Below are positions 46,099 through 55,530 of a stretch of 64,000 bases of DNA, piece after piece. The DNA is from Glaciimonas immobilis (GTDB lineage Bacteria > Pseudomonadota > Gammaproteobacteria > Burkholderiales > Burkholderiaceae_D). The DNA lies in assembly GCF_011947285.1 (NCBI RefSeq), contig NZ_JAAOZT010000007.1, positions 422,120-486,119 on the forward strand. Reading direction: 5' to 3'. The notes beneath the pieces are model-generated. The model ran no database searches and was not told the DNA's origin. It saw only the letters and a program-made list of their open reading frames with translations. The translations under genes were made by a program, and so were the position numbers. Positions within the stretch are counted from its first letter, which is position 1. The number at the start of each line of letters is the position of its first letter.

Positions 46099-48198
46099 TT
46101 AACGAATCCGCATTCCCGGCTCCGCACCGGGCCATGGATTGAGAATGTAAATACCGGGATTTGCTTTCTCATCGGCAGCCGATGCGGCTAACACCATCCC
46201 TTCCGAGATGCCGAACTTCATTTTGCGTGGTGCCAGATTAGCCACCATCACCGTCAATTTTCCCACTAGTTCTTCTGGTTGATAGGCCGCTTTAATGCCC
46301 GAGAAAACATTGCGCAAGCGACCTTCGCCGACGTCTAATGTCAGACGCAGAAGTTTGTCTGATCCTTCGACGTGCTCGCAATTGACGATTTTTGCGATCC
46401 GCAAATCGATTTTGGTGAAATCGTCGATGTTGATCTCTGGCGCTAGTGCTTCGATGGCGGCGCTGTCGACAGCGGCAACGCTCGTTGCGGCGACATCCGC
46501 TTTTACTTCGGGCGCGTCGAACAAAGCCTCAAGCATTTTAGGCTCTACGCGTGTCATCAGATGCGTATACGCATTGATGACGTGACCATCACCCAGTGGC
46601 TTATTGATATCGCTCCACTGCAAGGGGGCAATATTCAGGAACGCTTCAACTTGCTGTGCAAGTATCGGCAGAACCGGTTTTAAATAAATAGTCAGAATGC
46701 GGAACGCTTCCAGAAGGCGACTGCACACCTCTTGTAACGCTGCTGATTTGGCGGGGTCTTTGGCTAATTCCCATGGTTTGTTGGCATCAACGTAGGCATT
46801 GACCACATCGGCCTGATCCATGATGGCGCGCAGGGCTTTGCCATATTCACGACCTTCATACAGATGGTTGATATCGCTGGAAACAGCGCGCAAGCTGGCC
46901 AAAAACGGATCGGTATCAGTGGCCCAGAGCGTGCTCACTTTGCCATCGAACTTCTTGGCAATAAATCCGGCGGCACGGCTGGCGATGTTGATGTATTTGC
47001 CGATCAGATCGGAATTCACTCTGGCGACAAAGTCATCGGGATTGAAGTCGACGTCTTCTACTTTGGCGCTCAATTTAGCGGCGATGTAATAACGCAGCCA
47101 TTCTGGATTCATGCCGATGTCAAGATAGCGCAATGGGGAAATACCGGTGCCGCGCGATTTGGACATTTTTTCGCCACTGACGGTGATAAAACCGTGGACG
47201 AAGATATTATTAGGTACTTTGCGTCCGGCGAACTTCAGCATCGCAGGCCAGAACAATGTATGGAAATACGTGATGTCTTTGCCAATAAAATGGTATTGCT
47301 CGGTACTAGGATCGGCCATGAAGGCGTCAAAATCACGACCGGTTTTGTCGAAATAATTTTTTAGCGATGCCAGATAACCGATAGGCGCGTCTAGCCAGAC
47401 ATAGAAGTACTTGCCCGGGGCGTCCGGTATTTCAATGCCGAAATAAGGCGCATCCCGGCTGATATCCCAGTCACCCAGACCGCCGTCGCCTTCGAGCCAT
47501 TCTTTGGCTTTATTGGCAACTTCTGGTTGCAAGCGATTGTCTTCTAACGCCCATTGACGCAGAAAATCGACGCAGCGCGGATCGGACAACTTAAAGAAGA
47601 AATGTTCCGATGATTTCATGATCGGCGTCGCGCCCGATAATGTCGAATACGGATTCTTCAGATCGGTGGGGGCATAGACGGCGCTACAGTGCTCGCAAGA
47701 ATCGCCATACTGGTCCTTGGTGCCGCATTTTGGGCACTCGCCTTTGATATAGCGATCCGGCAAGAACATGTTTTTGACCGGATCGAAAAACTGTTCGATC
47801 GTCTTGGTCGTGATCAATTCTGCGTTATCGCGCAAGCTGCGATAGATTTCTTGCGATAACACGTGATTTTCCGGACCATCGGTGGAGTGCCAGTTATCAA
47901 ACGCGATATGAAAGCCGTCCAGGTATTCTTTGCGTCCCGCTGCAATATTGGCAACAAATTGCTGGGGCGTGATACCAGCTTTCTCGGCCGCGATCATGAT
48001 CGGCGCGCCATGCGCGTCATCGGCACCCACAAAATGGACCTCGTTGCCCAGCATTCGTTGATACCTTACCCAGATATCGGCCTGGATGTATTCCATGATG
48101 TGACCGATGTGAAACGCGCCATTGGCGTAGGGCAGAGCAGTGGTAACGAATAGCTTGCGCGGTGTGTGCAGAGGTGAGTTGCTCAAATTGGTGCTCAT
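46099..48198 (-). CDS. metG: methionyl-tRNA synthetase
   Basis: MetG charges tRNA-Met. The 699-residue enzyme has the class I HIGH motif in [13 protein letters not shown], a zinc knuckle in [17 protein letters not shown], the KMSKS motif in [11 protein letters not shown], and a C-terminal EMAP-type tRNA-binding domain (from about residue 595, [20 protein letters not shown]). The length matches the dimeric bacterial form. It is divergent from apbC. Confidence 0.98.
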   Translation of the reverse strand: MSTNLSNSPLHTPRKLFVTTALPYANGAFHIGHIMEYIQADIWVRYQRMLGNEVHFVGADDAHGAPIMIAAEKAGITPQQFVANIAAGRKEYLDGFHIAFDNWHSTDGPENHVLSQEIYRSLRDNAELITTKTIEQFFDPVKNMFLPDRYIKGECPKCGTKDQYGDSCEHCSAVYAPTDLKNPYSTLSGATPIMKSSEHFFFKLSDPRCVDFLRQWALEDNRLQPEVANKAKEWLEGDGGLGDWDISRDAPYFGIEIPDAPGKYFYVWLDAPIGYLASLKNYFDKTGRDFDAFMADPSTEQYHFIGKDITYFHTLFWPAMLKFAGRKVPNNIFVHGFITVSGEKMSKSRGTGISPLRYLDIGMNPEWLRYYIAAKLSAKVEDVDFNPDDFVARVNSDLIGKYINIASRAAGFIAKKFDGKVSTLWATDTDPFLASLRAVSSDINHLYEGREYGKALRAIMDQADVVNAYVDANKPWELAKDPAKSAALQEVCSRLLEAFRILTIYLKPVLPILAQQVEAFLNIAPLQWSDINKPLGDGHVINAYTHLMTRVEPKMLEALFDAPEVKADVAATSVAAVDSAAIEALAPEINIDDFTKIDLRIAKIVNCEHVEGSDKLLRLTLDVGEGRLRNVFSGIKAAYQPEELVGKLTVMVANLAPRKMKFGISEGMVLAASAADEKANPGIYILNPWPGAEPGMRIR

Positions 48199-48439
48199 TT
48201 AGCGGTGCTGGTTAGAGTAAAACAGTGATTTTAGCAGTGACAGCACCGATCACGTGCAAAGTAGGTAGCACTGATTACTTTGATTGCTTTCTTGTTGTCA
48301 TTTGACAAACGCGTCTTTAACGGGTATCCAGCGAACATTCAGCTATTTTGTGTATCAAATCGGAAGACGATTTTGGTTCTCGCCGGTGCCGATGACCCAA
48401 TTTAGTTTAGACTTGGCACTATCATATAGAGGAGAAGTA

Positions 48440-49522
48440 ATGAGCGTCACGATTGAAGCGGTCAAGGCCGCATTATCCAGTGTTATAGACCCTAATACCG
48501 GGAAAGATTTGGTTTCAAGCAAATGCGTAAAAAATATTCAGCTCGATGGCGCCAATGTCTCGTTTGACATTGAATTGGGCTATCCGGCTAAAAGTCAGTT
48601 TGGCTTGATCCGGGCTGCCGCGATTAGTGCGCTGAATGGCATCGCCGGCAATGTCAGTGCCAACGTGTATTCCAAAATTCAGACGCATGCAGTACAACGC
48701 GGCATTAAATTAATGTCGAATGTAAAGAACATCATTGCTGTCGCGTCCGGTAAAGGCGGCGTCGGCAAATCAACTACGGCGGTCAATCTGGCTTTGGCAT
48801 TGGCAGCAGAAGGCGCACAAGTCGGTATTCTGGATGCAGATATATATGGTCCGTCGCTGCCGCTGATGATGGGTATCAGCGGTCGTCCTGAAACCAAGGA
48901 TGGCAAGACCATGGAGCCAATGGAAAACCACGGGCTGCAAGTCTCCAGCATCGGCTTTATGGTAGATCCCGATGAGCCGATGGTCTGGCGCGGCCCAATT
49001 GTGACGCAGGCGCTGCAACAACTGCTGGATCAGACCAATTGGCGCGATCTTGATTATCTGATTGTGGATATGCCGCCGGGTACGGGTGATATTCAGTTAA
49101 CGCTGTCTCAAAAAGTACCGGTCACCGGCGCGATTATCGTCACGACTCCGCAAGACATCGCGTTGCTTGATGCGCGCAAGGGTCTGAAAATGTTTGAAAA
49201 AGTCGGTATTCCTATTCTCGGTATTGTCGAGAATATGAGTACGCATATTTGCACCAATTGCGGTCATGCAGAAGCCATTTTTGGTTTCGGTGGCGGTGAA
49301 AAGATGTGCGGCGAATACGGCGTGGAATTTCTTGGCGCGTTACCGCTGACGATGTCAATACGCGCCCAGACTGATTCTGGCAAGCCGACCGTTATCGCTG
49401 AGCCGGACGGACCAATTGCGCATATTTATAAAGAAATTGCGCGTAAGGTCGCCATCAAGGTGGCAGAGAAGGCTAAAGATATGTCGAGTAAATTCCCGAC
49501 GATTGTGATCAAGAACGACTAA
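48440..49522 (+). CDS. apbC: Mrp/ApbC family Fe-S cluster carrier ATPase
   Basis: The protein carries and delivers Fe-S clusters in the cytoplasm. ATG 48440 is set by GGAGAAGT upstream and gives 360 residues; the longer open frame lacks a ribosome site. A MIP18-like (DUF59) domain covers about the first 95 residues. The ATPase follows with the deviant Walker A GKGGVGKST and DMPPGTGDIQLT. The cluster-binding CxxC is in HICTNCGHAEA. The divergent pairing with metG is typical of Burkholderiales. Confidence 0.95.
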   Translation: MSVTIEAVKAALSSVIDPNTGKDLVSSKCVKNIQLDGANVSFDIELGYPAKSQFGLIRAAAISALNGIAGNVSANVYSKIQTHAVQRGIKLMSNVKNIIAVASGKGGVGKSTTAVNLALALAAEGAQVGILDADIYGPSLPLMMGISGRPETKDGKTMEPMENHGLQVSSIGFMVDPDEPMVWRGPIVTQALQQLLDQTNWRDLDYLIVDMPPGTGDIQLTLSQKVPVTGAIIVTTPQDIALLDARKGLKMFEKVGIPILGIVENMSTHICTNCGHAEAIFGFGGGEKMCGEYGVEFLGALPLTMSIRAQTDSGKPTVIAEPDGPIAHIYKEIARKVAIKVAEKAKDMSSKFPTIVIKND

Positions 49523-49542
49523 AGCAGGTCATCATCTCAGTC

Positions 49543-49572
49543 TGTGCTGGGGCGCTCAGGGCGCCTCAGCAC
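49543..49572 (+). terminator. GC-rich hairpin after apbC
   Basis: GTGCTGGGGCGC and GCGCCTCAGCAC form a stem with one wobble around a 4-6 nt loop, 21 bp past the stop. It lacks a T-tract, so it may stabilise mRNA and not terminate. Confidence 0.45.
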
Positions 49573-49643
49573 GCGCGGATGCTATGATTAGAAGGCAGGC
49601 CCGGTTATCGAGCATTTTTACTCTAATCAAAAAGGTTTATAAG

Positions 49644-50051
49644 ATGAGATCACGATTGTTTGCCGTACTTTTTAGCGCATCAATGTTAGTCGCTGGTTTT
49701 GCGCCACAGTTAGCCCATGCTGCCTCGGTTAATTTTGCTGCGCCTGTGGACGGCGCTGTGGTGTCCAGCCCATTTACAGTCAAGTTTGACGTGAGCGGGA
49801 TGGAGGTCAAACCAGCCGGTGATATGTCGCCCAATACCGGTCACCATCATCTGTTAATCAATACAGGCCCAACTAAAGCAGGTGAAGTCATTCCAGTCGA
49901 TGCGGAACATCTGCATTTTGGTAAAGGGCAGCTTGAGACCCAAGTCACTCTGCCGCCGGGCAAATACAGTTTAACAATGCAATTCGCCAATGGCGCGCAT
50001 CAATCCTATGGACCGGAAATGAGCAAGACAATTAACGTAACTGTTAAATAA
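49644..50051 (+). CDS. DUF4399 family exported protein
   Basis: From ATG 49644 (AAAGG upstream) the 135-residue precursor has a signal peptide ending at AHA-ASV. The mature domain has the DUF4399 pattern with NTGHHHLLINTGP and EHLHFGKGQLET, a histidine-rich arrangement that could bind metal. It is predicted periplasmic. Function of the family is not established. Confidence 0.88.
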   Translation: MRSRLFAVLFSASMLVAGFAPQLAHAASVNFAAPVDGAVVSSPFTVKFDVSGMEVKPAGDMSPNTGHHHLLINTGPTKAGEVIPVDAEHLHFGKGQLETQVTLPPGKYSLTMQFANGAHQSYGPEMSKTINVTVK

Positions 50052-50217
50052 GCAAATAAGTAAGCAAACTAAGGCGTTGACAGGGTCGTTTCGAAATCCT
50101 TATAAAAATGGCATCCGGGGACGAATCGGCGTGGCAGTTCCCTCTGTCCGGGCAACGCGGTAAAATACGGTTTTCATTGATAGCGGCTTTGGCAATCCAA
50201 GGCCGTTTTTATTTATC

Positions 50218-51675
50218 ATGACCGCATCTATTTCAGCAGTGACTTCACCTTCATCCCCCGTTCGTACCCGTTTTGCACCAAGCCCTACTGGCTATCTGCA
50301 CTTGGGCGGTGCCCGCACCGCATTGTTCTCGTGGGCCTATGCGCGTCACTTTGGCGGCACTTTTGTGCTGCGTGTGGAAGATACCGATCTGGAGCGTTCG
50401 ACGCCCGAAGCGGTAGAAGCTATTATCGAAGGGATGCAGTGGCTTGGTTTGGCGCACGACGAAGGTCCATTTTTCCAGATGCAGCGGATGGACCGATACC
50501 GTGAAGTGATTGCACAGATGCTTGCGGACGGTACTGTTTATTATTGTTACTCATCGCCTGAAGAAGTTGAAGCGATGCGTGAAAAAATGCGTGCAGCGGG
50601 TGAAAAGCCCCGTTACGACGGCACCTGGCGCCCGGAGTCAGGCAAGGTTTTGCCACCGATTCCTGCGGGTCGTACGCCGGTGGTCCGATTTAAAAATCCG
50701 CTGGATGGCGAAGTCAGCTGGGATGATGTGGTTAAAGGCACCATCACCATTGCCAATCGTGAAATGGATGATTTGGTCATTGCCCGTCCTGACGGTACGC
50801 CAACCTACAATTTTTGTGTGGTGGTCGATGATTGGGATATGCAGATTACACACGTGATTCGTGGTGACGATCATGTCAATAACACGCCGCGTCAGATCAA
50901 TATTTTGAAAGCACTCGGCGCGACCTTACCGTTATACGGTCACGTGCCGATGATTCTTGGCGCAGATGGCGAGAAGCTATCTAAACGTCATGGCGCGGTC
51001 AGTGTGATGGATTATCCGGCGCAAGGTTTTTTGCCGGAAGCGATGCTGAACTATCTGGCGCGCCTTGGATGGAGCCACGGTAACGAAGAACTATTTTCGA
51101 TTGAACAGTTCTGCGAGTGGTTTGATCTGGATCATTTGTCGAAGTCGCCCGCACAGTTTAATCCTGAAAAACTGGCCTCGGTTAATAACCATTACATCAA
51201 GCTGGCCGACAACGAACGTCTGGCGGGACTGGTGCGGCCATTGATGGAAAAAGACGGTGTCGATTTCGCTGAGGTAACCGAGGGATCGACACCATTGCCT
51301 GATCTGGCAAAAGTAATCGGTTTGCTAAAAGAGCGTGCCCATACCACGCATGAGATTGCGACCGCTGCGATGCTGTTTTATCGTTCACCTTCACCGGATG
51401 CCGCATTACTTGATCAGCATTTCACCGCGGTTGCCGCCACTATCAAGCCAGCGCTGATCGATTTCGCTGAGCGCTGCAAGACGGTGGAGTGGACCAAGGC
51501 CGCGTTAGCACCGATGATCAAGGAAGTGTTGGTCGCGCATACCTTGAAGATGCCGCACATTGCGATGCCCTTGCGTTTGATGTTGACCGGTCAATTACAG
51601 ACCCCCGCGATTGATTTGGTGCTGGAATTATTCGGTCGCGAAGTCGTGTTAGAGCGCTTACAGAAATATCTTTAA
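50218..51675 (+). CDS. gltX: glutamyl-tRNA synthetase
   Basis: GltX charges tRNA-Glu. The 485-residue class I enzyme has its HIGH-type motif in [18 protein letters not shown] and the KMSKS-type motif in [12 protein letters not shown]. The first ten residues are a Ser/Thr-rich extension ([14 protein letters not shown]). Two tRNA-Glu genes lie directly downstream, placing enzyme and substrate side by side. Confidence 0.97.
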   Translation: MTASISAVTSPSSPVRTRFAPSPTGYLHLGGARTALFSWAYARHFGGTFVLRVEDTDLERSTPEAVEAIIEGMQWLGLAHDEGPFFQMQRMDRYREVIAQMLADGTVYYCYSSPEEVEAMREKMRAAGEKPRYDGTWRPESGKVLPPIPAGRTPVVRFKNPLDGEVSWDDVVKGTITIANREMDDLVIARPDGTPTYNFCVVVDDWDMQITHVIRGDDHVNNTPRQINILKALGATLPLYGHVPMILGADGEKLSKRHGAVSVMDYPAQGFLPEAMLNYLARLGWSHGNEELFSIEQFCEWFDLDHLSKSPAQFNPEKLASVNNHYIKLADNERLAGLVRPLMEKDGVDFAEVTEGSTPLPDLAKVIGLLKERAHTTHEIATAAMLFYRSPSPDAALLDQHFTAVAATIKPALIDFAERCKTVEWTKAALAPMIKEVLVAHTLKMPHIAMPLRLMLTGQLQTPAIDLVLELFGREVVLERLQKYL

Positions 51676-51693
51676 TAAATTTTCAAAACAGCA

Positions 51694-51723
51694 TTGTCAT
51701 TGGTAGCATTACTTTGCTATAAT
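51694..51723 (+). promoter_or_regulatory. sigma-70 promoter of the tRNA cluster
   Basis: TTGTCA (51694-51699) and TATAAT (51718-51723) are 18 bp apart and end 15 bp before tRNA-Ala. Transcription would begin near 51730. Confidence 0.75.
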
Positions 51724-51738
51724 TTCGCTTCTTCGCAA

Positions 51739-51814
<76 letters not shown>

Positions 51815-51906
51815 GCGTAAAAGCCGGTGGACTAGCGAAGAGTAAAGTCGTTAATGCAGGTGTGCAGCTGTAAAGTTTTACCACTAGCAGTACGGACAAG
51901 ATCATT

Positions 51907-51982
51907 GTCCCCATCGTCTAGAGGCCTAGGACATCACCCTTTCACGGTGAGTACAGGGGTTCGAATCCCCTTGGGGACGCCA
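51907..51982 (+). tRNA. tRNA-Glu (anticodon TTC), copy 1
   Basis: GTCCCCA pairs with TGGGGAC; the anticodon loop is CTTTCAC on the stem TCACC/GGTGA, giving TTC. CCA is encoded. The sequence is the same as copy 2. Confidence 0.96.
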
Positions 51983-51985
51983 GAT

Positions 51986-52015
51986 AAAAGTCGCATCTGC
52001 GTGATGCGACTTTTT
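51986..52015 (+). terminator. rho-independent terminator after tRNA-Glu copy 1
   Basis: AAGTCGCAT and ATGCGACTT pair around CTGCGTG, followed by a T-run. The downstream arm is repeated once more right after it (ATGCGACTTTTTT). Confidence 0.85.
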
Positions 52016-52131
52016 TAATGCGACTTTTTTATCCAGGCCAAAGCGGTCTGGCGTTGCAAAAAATGTTTCAAATTGCTAGCGAGCAAGGCCACGCAAGCAG
52101 TGTAATATAGCAGCACTACGGACAGATCATT

Positions 52132-52207
52132 GTCCCCATCGTCTAGAGGCCTAGGACATCACCCTTTCACGGTGAGTACAGGGGTTCGAATCCCCTTGGG
52201 GACGCCA
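52132..52207 (+). tRNA. tRNA-Glu (anticodon TTC), copy 2
   Basis: The 76 nt match copy 1, and about 25 nt upstream (AGCA...ACGGACA-GATCATT) also match, so the gene and its 5' leader are a duplication. Confidence 0.96.
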
Positions 52208-52209
52208 TA

Positions 52210-52242
52210 TAAAAAGCCCGCATCGGTTGATGCGGGCTTTTT
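52210..52242 (+). terminator. rho-independent terminator after tRNA-Glu copy 2
   Basis: AAAGCCCGCAT and ATGCGGGCTTT pair around CGGTTG and are followed by a T-run. Confidence 0.92.
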
Positions 52243-52724
52243 TGCGTTTTATCTGGTATTTATAAACGCATTAATAAAGAATATTGATAAGCGGTATTAA
52301 CAGACGAAATTAATAAGACGGTATAAATCAGGGCTTGCTAAAACATATTGATTGAAGCATTTCAGTGTAAGGGCTCAATAAAGCGTCTGTGTCTCCGCTT
52401 CAGCGGCCAACAAACGGAACGCTCAAATACGCTATTGGAATAATTCTAATTGGAGCGTAACCGCATGTGCCGACTTTAAAATTCGAGGGATTCCCGTTGT
52501 TTGTTGTATAAACGCGACAGACCGAGCAGTAACACTGGCGTACATTTCTTGCATAAGATTAATATTTTACAGGTCAGCATTGCAACCGGAAAGTTGGATT
52601 TTTCAAAGTTGCATTTTTTAAAGTTGCATTTCTAAAAGCCGCATCTCTTTCCCTATGAAAGCCTTATTGCGCGCAAACTGACTAAACCAGCGTTGTGAAG
52701 GCAAATTCGACCTTGATGCGTTAA
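52243..52724. other. intergenic region after the tRNA cluster
   Basis: The 482-bp stretch has no supported gene. At about 52593-52650 an AAGTTGCATTTTT-like motif occurs three times with decay. No attachment site or integrase remains next to the tRNA genes. Confidence 0.45.
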
Positions 52725-53045
52725 CTACATATTGTCGTCACCACCGCGGCGCTCAAGCATACGATGTGCACGCCGCATATCCTTATTGAAATTATCCTTA
52801 GCCTCTCGGCGACATTCCATCAACTCTCTGTTGCGCAAGCTTCGGCAGTCATTCAGCGATTGCTGATATGCCGCGTTCGCTTCCTGAGCCATATTGTTGT
52901 AGCGTGCCCTTGGGCCGATATCCTCACGGTACCAACGTTGCGGGTCTCTCATTTGTACGTTTTCTTCAGCCGCGCTGGCAAGCATCCCGTAACTGCTGGC
53001 AGCGACCACAACATAGACCATTGCCCTTTTGATTTTTGTGTACAT
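52725..53045 (-). CDS. small exported protein, 106 aa
   Basis: ATG 53045 is preceded by GGAGCAAAC. A signal peptide (MYTKIKRAMVYVVVAASSYG, cleaved near ASA-AEE) leads into a charged, helical mature part with two cysteines (NDCRSLRNRELMECRREAKD) that could form a disulfide. The C-terminus is rich in Arg and Asp. I do not recognise a named family. It is followed on the same strand by nothing for several hundred bases; upstream lies the DUF3309 gene. Confidence 0.75.
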   Translation of the reverse strand: MYTKIKRAMVYVVVAASSYGMLASAAEENVQMRDPQRWYREDIGPRARYNNMAQEANAAYQQSLNDCRSLRNRELMECRREAKDNFNKDMRRAHRMLERRGGDDNM

Positions 53046-53177
53046 GTTTGCTCCTTCCGGAATGGTTGATAGTCGGCATTCCGGTGGCACCTGGACCCAA
53101 GTGCCGACAGCCGTTGCAACGCACTTCTACGTCGCGGTTTATATTCAAACGTCGGTTAATACGGCATATAGCCGTAG

Positions 53178-53330
53178 TTAGAGGCGCCCGGTAAGTAGCA
53201 GAATTATCAGCACAATGATGATCACCCCTGCAATACCACTTGGGCCGTAACCCCAGCTTCGGCTATGTGGCCATGCGGGTAGGGCGCCAACCAGTAACAC
53301 GATCAAAATAATTAAAAGAATCGTTCCCAT
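53178..53330 (-). CDS. DUF3309 family small membrane protein
   Basis: From ATG 53330 (AGGAGTAAGC upstream) the 50-residue protein has two hydrophobic segments, MGTILLIILIVLLVGALPAW and GIAGVIIIVLIILLLTGRL, joined by the PHSRSWGYGPSG turn. This is the DUF3309 pattern. Such proteins often appear in stress regulons; function is unknown. Confidence 0.9.
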   Translation of the reverse strand: MGTILLIILIVLLVGALPAWPHSRSWGYGPSGIAGVIIIVLIILLLTGRL

Positions 53331-53472
53331 GCTTACTCCTCGATGGTTAGTTGCCGAGACGGGTTGACACCAGCATTTGTGGTTACTTCTGTTCGTCACA
53401 TTTTAAGCAGTTCATTTGTGCTAAGCGCAGACGAGGTCCAACTCGAACGTGGAACTAATTATTGGGAGGGTC

Positions 53473-54084
53473 CTAATTAATGCGTGATATTTGGCCGTTA
53501 TCGATTCTCACCCGATCACCAACCCTTAAATCTCCGGGATTGCTAAGGTTAATAGTCTGGTAACCGTTATCATTCATGCGAATACGTACATCGTATGTCG
53601 CTCCGCCCTGGCTATTTCGCTGTTCTACCTGATTACCAACTACCGCACCGCCAACAGCACCGCCAACGGTCGCGGCAGTATTGCCACTTCCATGCCCAAT
53701 TTGATGGCCGAGGATGCCACCTAATACGCCACCGACGAGCGCACCCGCGATACCGCGACTTTTATTCTCTCCCTGGATCACGTCAATTGCCTCAATTACA
53801 CCGCGACCATTATAAGATTGGCGATCAGAAGGCGCATATTGGGGCGATTGGTTGTACTGTCCCGCTTGACTATATTGATTGTATTGCGGAGCCGATTGGT
53901 ACGATTGATTTGATGGGTAACGATTTGGTTGAGCATCATAAGGACTGACACACCCGGCAACAAGAAGAGACCCACTCACCACGGCTACGATTCCTGTGCG
54001 AGCTAGCGCGTATCCCATCTTATGTCCAAGCTTATGGGCAAACTTATGGGCAAACTTATCTGCAAATTTATATTTAATTTTCAT
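53473..54084 (-). CDS. glycine-zipper 2TM-domain outer-membrane lipoprotein
   Basis: The 203-residue precursor has a lipobox (SLLVAGC, cysteine near residue 45), a Gln/Tyr/Ser-rich linker, and a glycine-zipper segment (GIAGALVGGVLGGILGHQIG, then ATVGGAVGGAVVG). The C-terminal domain (ATYDVRIRMNDNGYQTINL) resembles SlyB-type lipoproteins. AGGAGCTGTC supports the ATG at 54084. This gives an unusually long positive n-region (FADKFAHKFAHKLGHKMG) that derives from a 12-bp tandem DNA repeat. Confidence 0.85.
   Translation of the reverse strand: MKIKYKFADKFAHKFAHKLGHKMGYALARTGIVAVVSGSLLVAGCVSPYDAQPNRYPSNQSYQSAPQYNQYSQAGQYNQSPQYAPSDRQSYNGRGVIEAIDVIQGENKSRGIAGALVGGVLGGILGHQIGHGSGNTAATVGGAVGGAVVGNQVEQRNSQGGATYDVRIRMNDNGYQTINLSNPGDLRVGDRVRIDNGQISRIN
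54019..54066. repeat. 12-bp in-frame tandem array inside a lipoprotein signal sequence
   Basis: Four units of CTTATGGGCAAA (plus-strand reading; units 1 and 4 diverged) lie in the coding start of the lipoprotein gene. Each unit adds four residues of the KFAH/KLGH type. Confidence 0.85.
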
Positions 54085-54421
54085 GACAGCTCCTCAATTG
54101 TGACGGTCGGTCTTTCCCGTTAAATCAATCTTTTTTCAGTACATGAAAAATAAAATATTAAACAATACTGGAGATGCCAAGCAGTCTCGCCAGAATGTAT
54201 ATGCCCCTCCCGCTTTCGCTCGCATCGGTTGTAGGCCGCGGGGTAAAGCGGAAGATCACACCATATCGCCTAACGTCTAAGTTGCAATTAAGTGTAGATA
54301 GATTGTCATCGGCGTTCTATCGGACATCGGCTATTCGTGCTGTAGGAATACAGGAGAAAAAGCTGGTCTGATTGGGCATCGTCGGCGTGTTCAACAAATT
54401 TGCTACCCCGTCAAATCGATG

Positions 54422-55333
54422 CTAGTCATCCTGCGTCCAGTAACCCGGTTGTGCAAAAGTTTCCTTAAGACGATCGATAAAAAATCGGGTCTTGGCGGGC
54501 AAATGACGTTGTTGCGGATATACCGCCATGATGTCGTAGTGCGGCAATGCAAACGCATCGAGGACCGTGAGCAGTTCGCCGGAGGCCAGTTGCGACTGTA
54601 TTTCCCACGTGGAGCGCCAGGCCAGCCCCAGACCTTCGCTAACCCATCGGTGCAGTAGTTCGCCATCATTACAATCCAGACTTCCCTCCGCTTTGATGAC
54701 AACCGGTTTGCCATTTTGCTGAAAGTACCAACCGCGTTGCTGACCGCCCTGTAAATTAAACGACAGACAGTTGTGATGCGCGATATCGTCCAGTGTGTGC
54801 GGCGTGCCATTACGGCGGAGATAGGCGGGCGTTGCACATACAACGCGACGATTACCGGCCAGTTTGACCGCAACGAAATTGGGATCGATGCTGCCACCGA
54901 TGCGGATACTGATGTCATAACCTTCGCGCACTAAATCGACTACGCGATCGGTCAGATTAAAAGAAATTTTTACCTCGGGATTAGATGCAATGAAATGTGG
55001 TGCATGCGGTGCCACGTGCTTGCGTCCAAACGCGGCTGGTGCCGATACCACCAGATGGCCGGTCGCTTTGTGACGACCTTCCGAAATAATCGTTTCAGCA
55101 AAATCCAGATCGGTTAGCAACTTACGGCAGTGATCGAGAAACACCGCGCCTTGTTCCGTCAGCGTCAAATGACGGGTGGTGCGATGCATGAGCTTGGTTC
55201 CCAACCGCTTTTCCAGCGCGTCGATGCGTCGTCCAAGCATCACCGGCGTGATATTTTGCTCTAGCGCTGCACCTGTCAGGCTTCCTTTTTCCACCACGCT
55301 GACGAACGCCTCAATTTGTTTCAGCTTGTCCAT
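54422..55333 (-). CDS. LysR-family regulator, probable control of the glyoxylate genes
   Basis: The 303-residue protein has an N-terminal helix-turn-helix (SLTGAALEQNITPVMLGRRI, near residues 18-37) and a periplasmic-binding-like effector domain. The N-terminal sequence MDKLKQIEAFVSVVEKGSL is of the CrgA/DsdC-like branch. AAGGAGGAAATC precedes the ATG. It is divergent from gcl, so it probably controls the gcl-hyi-glxR genes. The inducer is unknown. Confidence 0.9.
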   Translation of the reverse strand: MDKLKQIEAFVSVVEKGSLTGAALEQNITPVMLGRRIDALEKRLGTKLMHRTTRHLTLTEQGAVFLDHCRKLLTDLDFAETIISEGRHKATGHLVVSAPAAFGRKHVAPHAPHFIASNPEVKISFNLTDRVVDLVREGYDISIRIGGSIDPNFVAVKLAGNRRVVCATPAYLRRNGTPHTLDDIAHHNCLSFNLQGGQQRGWYFQQNGKPVVIKAEGSLDCNDGELLHRWVSEGLGLAWRSTWEIQSQLASGELLTVLDAFALPHYDIMAVYPQQRHLPAKTRFFIDRLKETFAQPGYWTQDD

Positions 55334-55530
55334 GATTTCCTCCTTATCGCTACTTTACGCCGATTACATACAAAAAGTATGGAATAACCTGACGCTTTGT
55401 CTTCTTATCAAACTTAAAGTTTGCTTATACGATGGTCTTCATCGATTCCCTATTCAAAAAACGCACTCATCATCGCCATAGCGCCGCACAACGATGATTG
55501 ATGCATCTAAACAAGTAATCCGGAGGCAAT

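Noticed and set aside
52208..52724. tRNA cluster as an integration site of a genomic island
   Set aside because: No repeated tRNA 3' end beyond the full second tRNA gene, and no integrase nearby.
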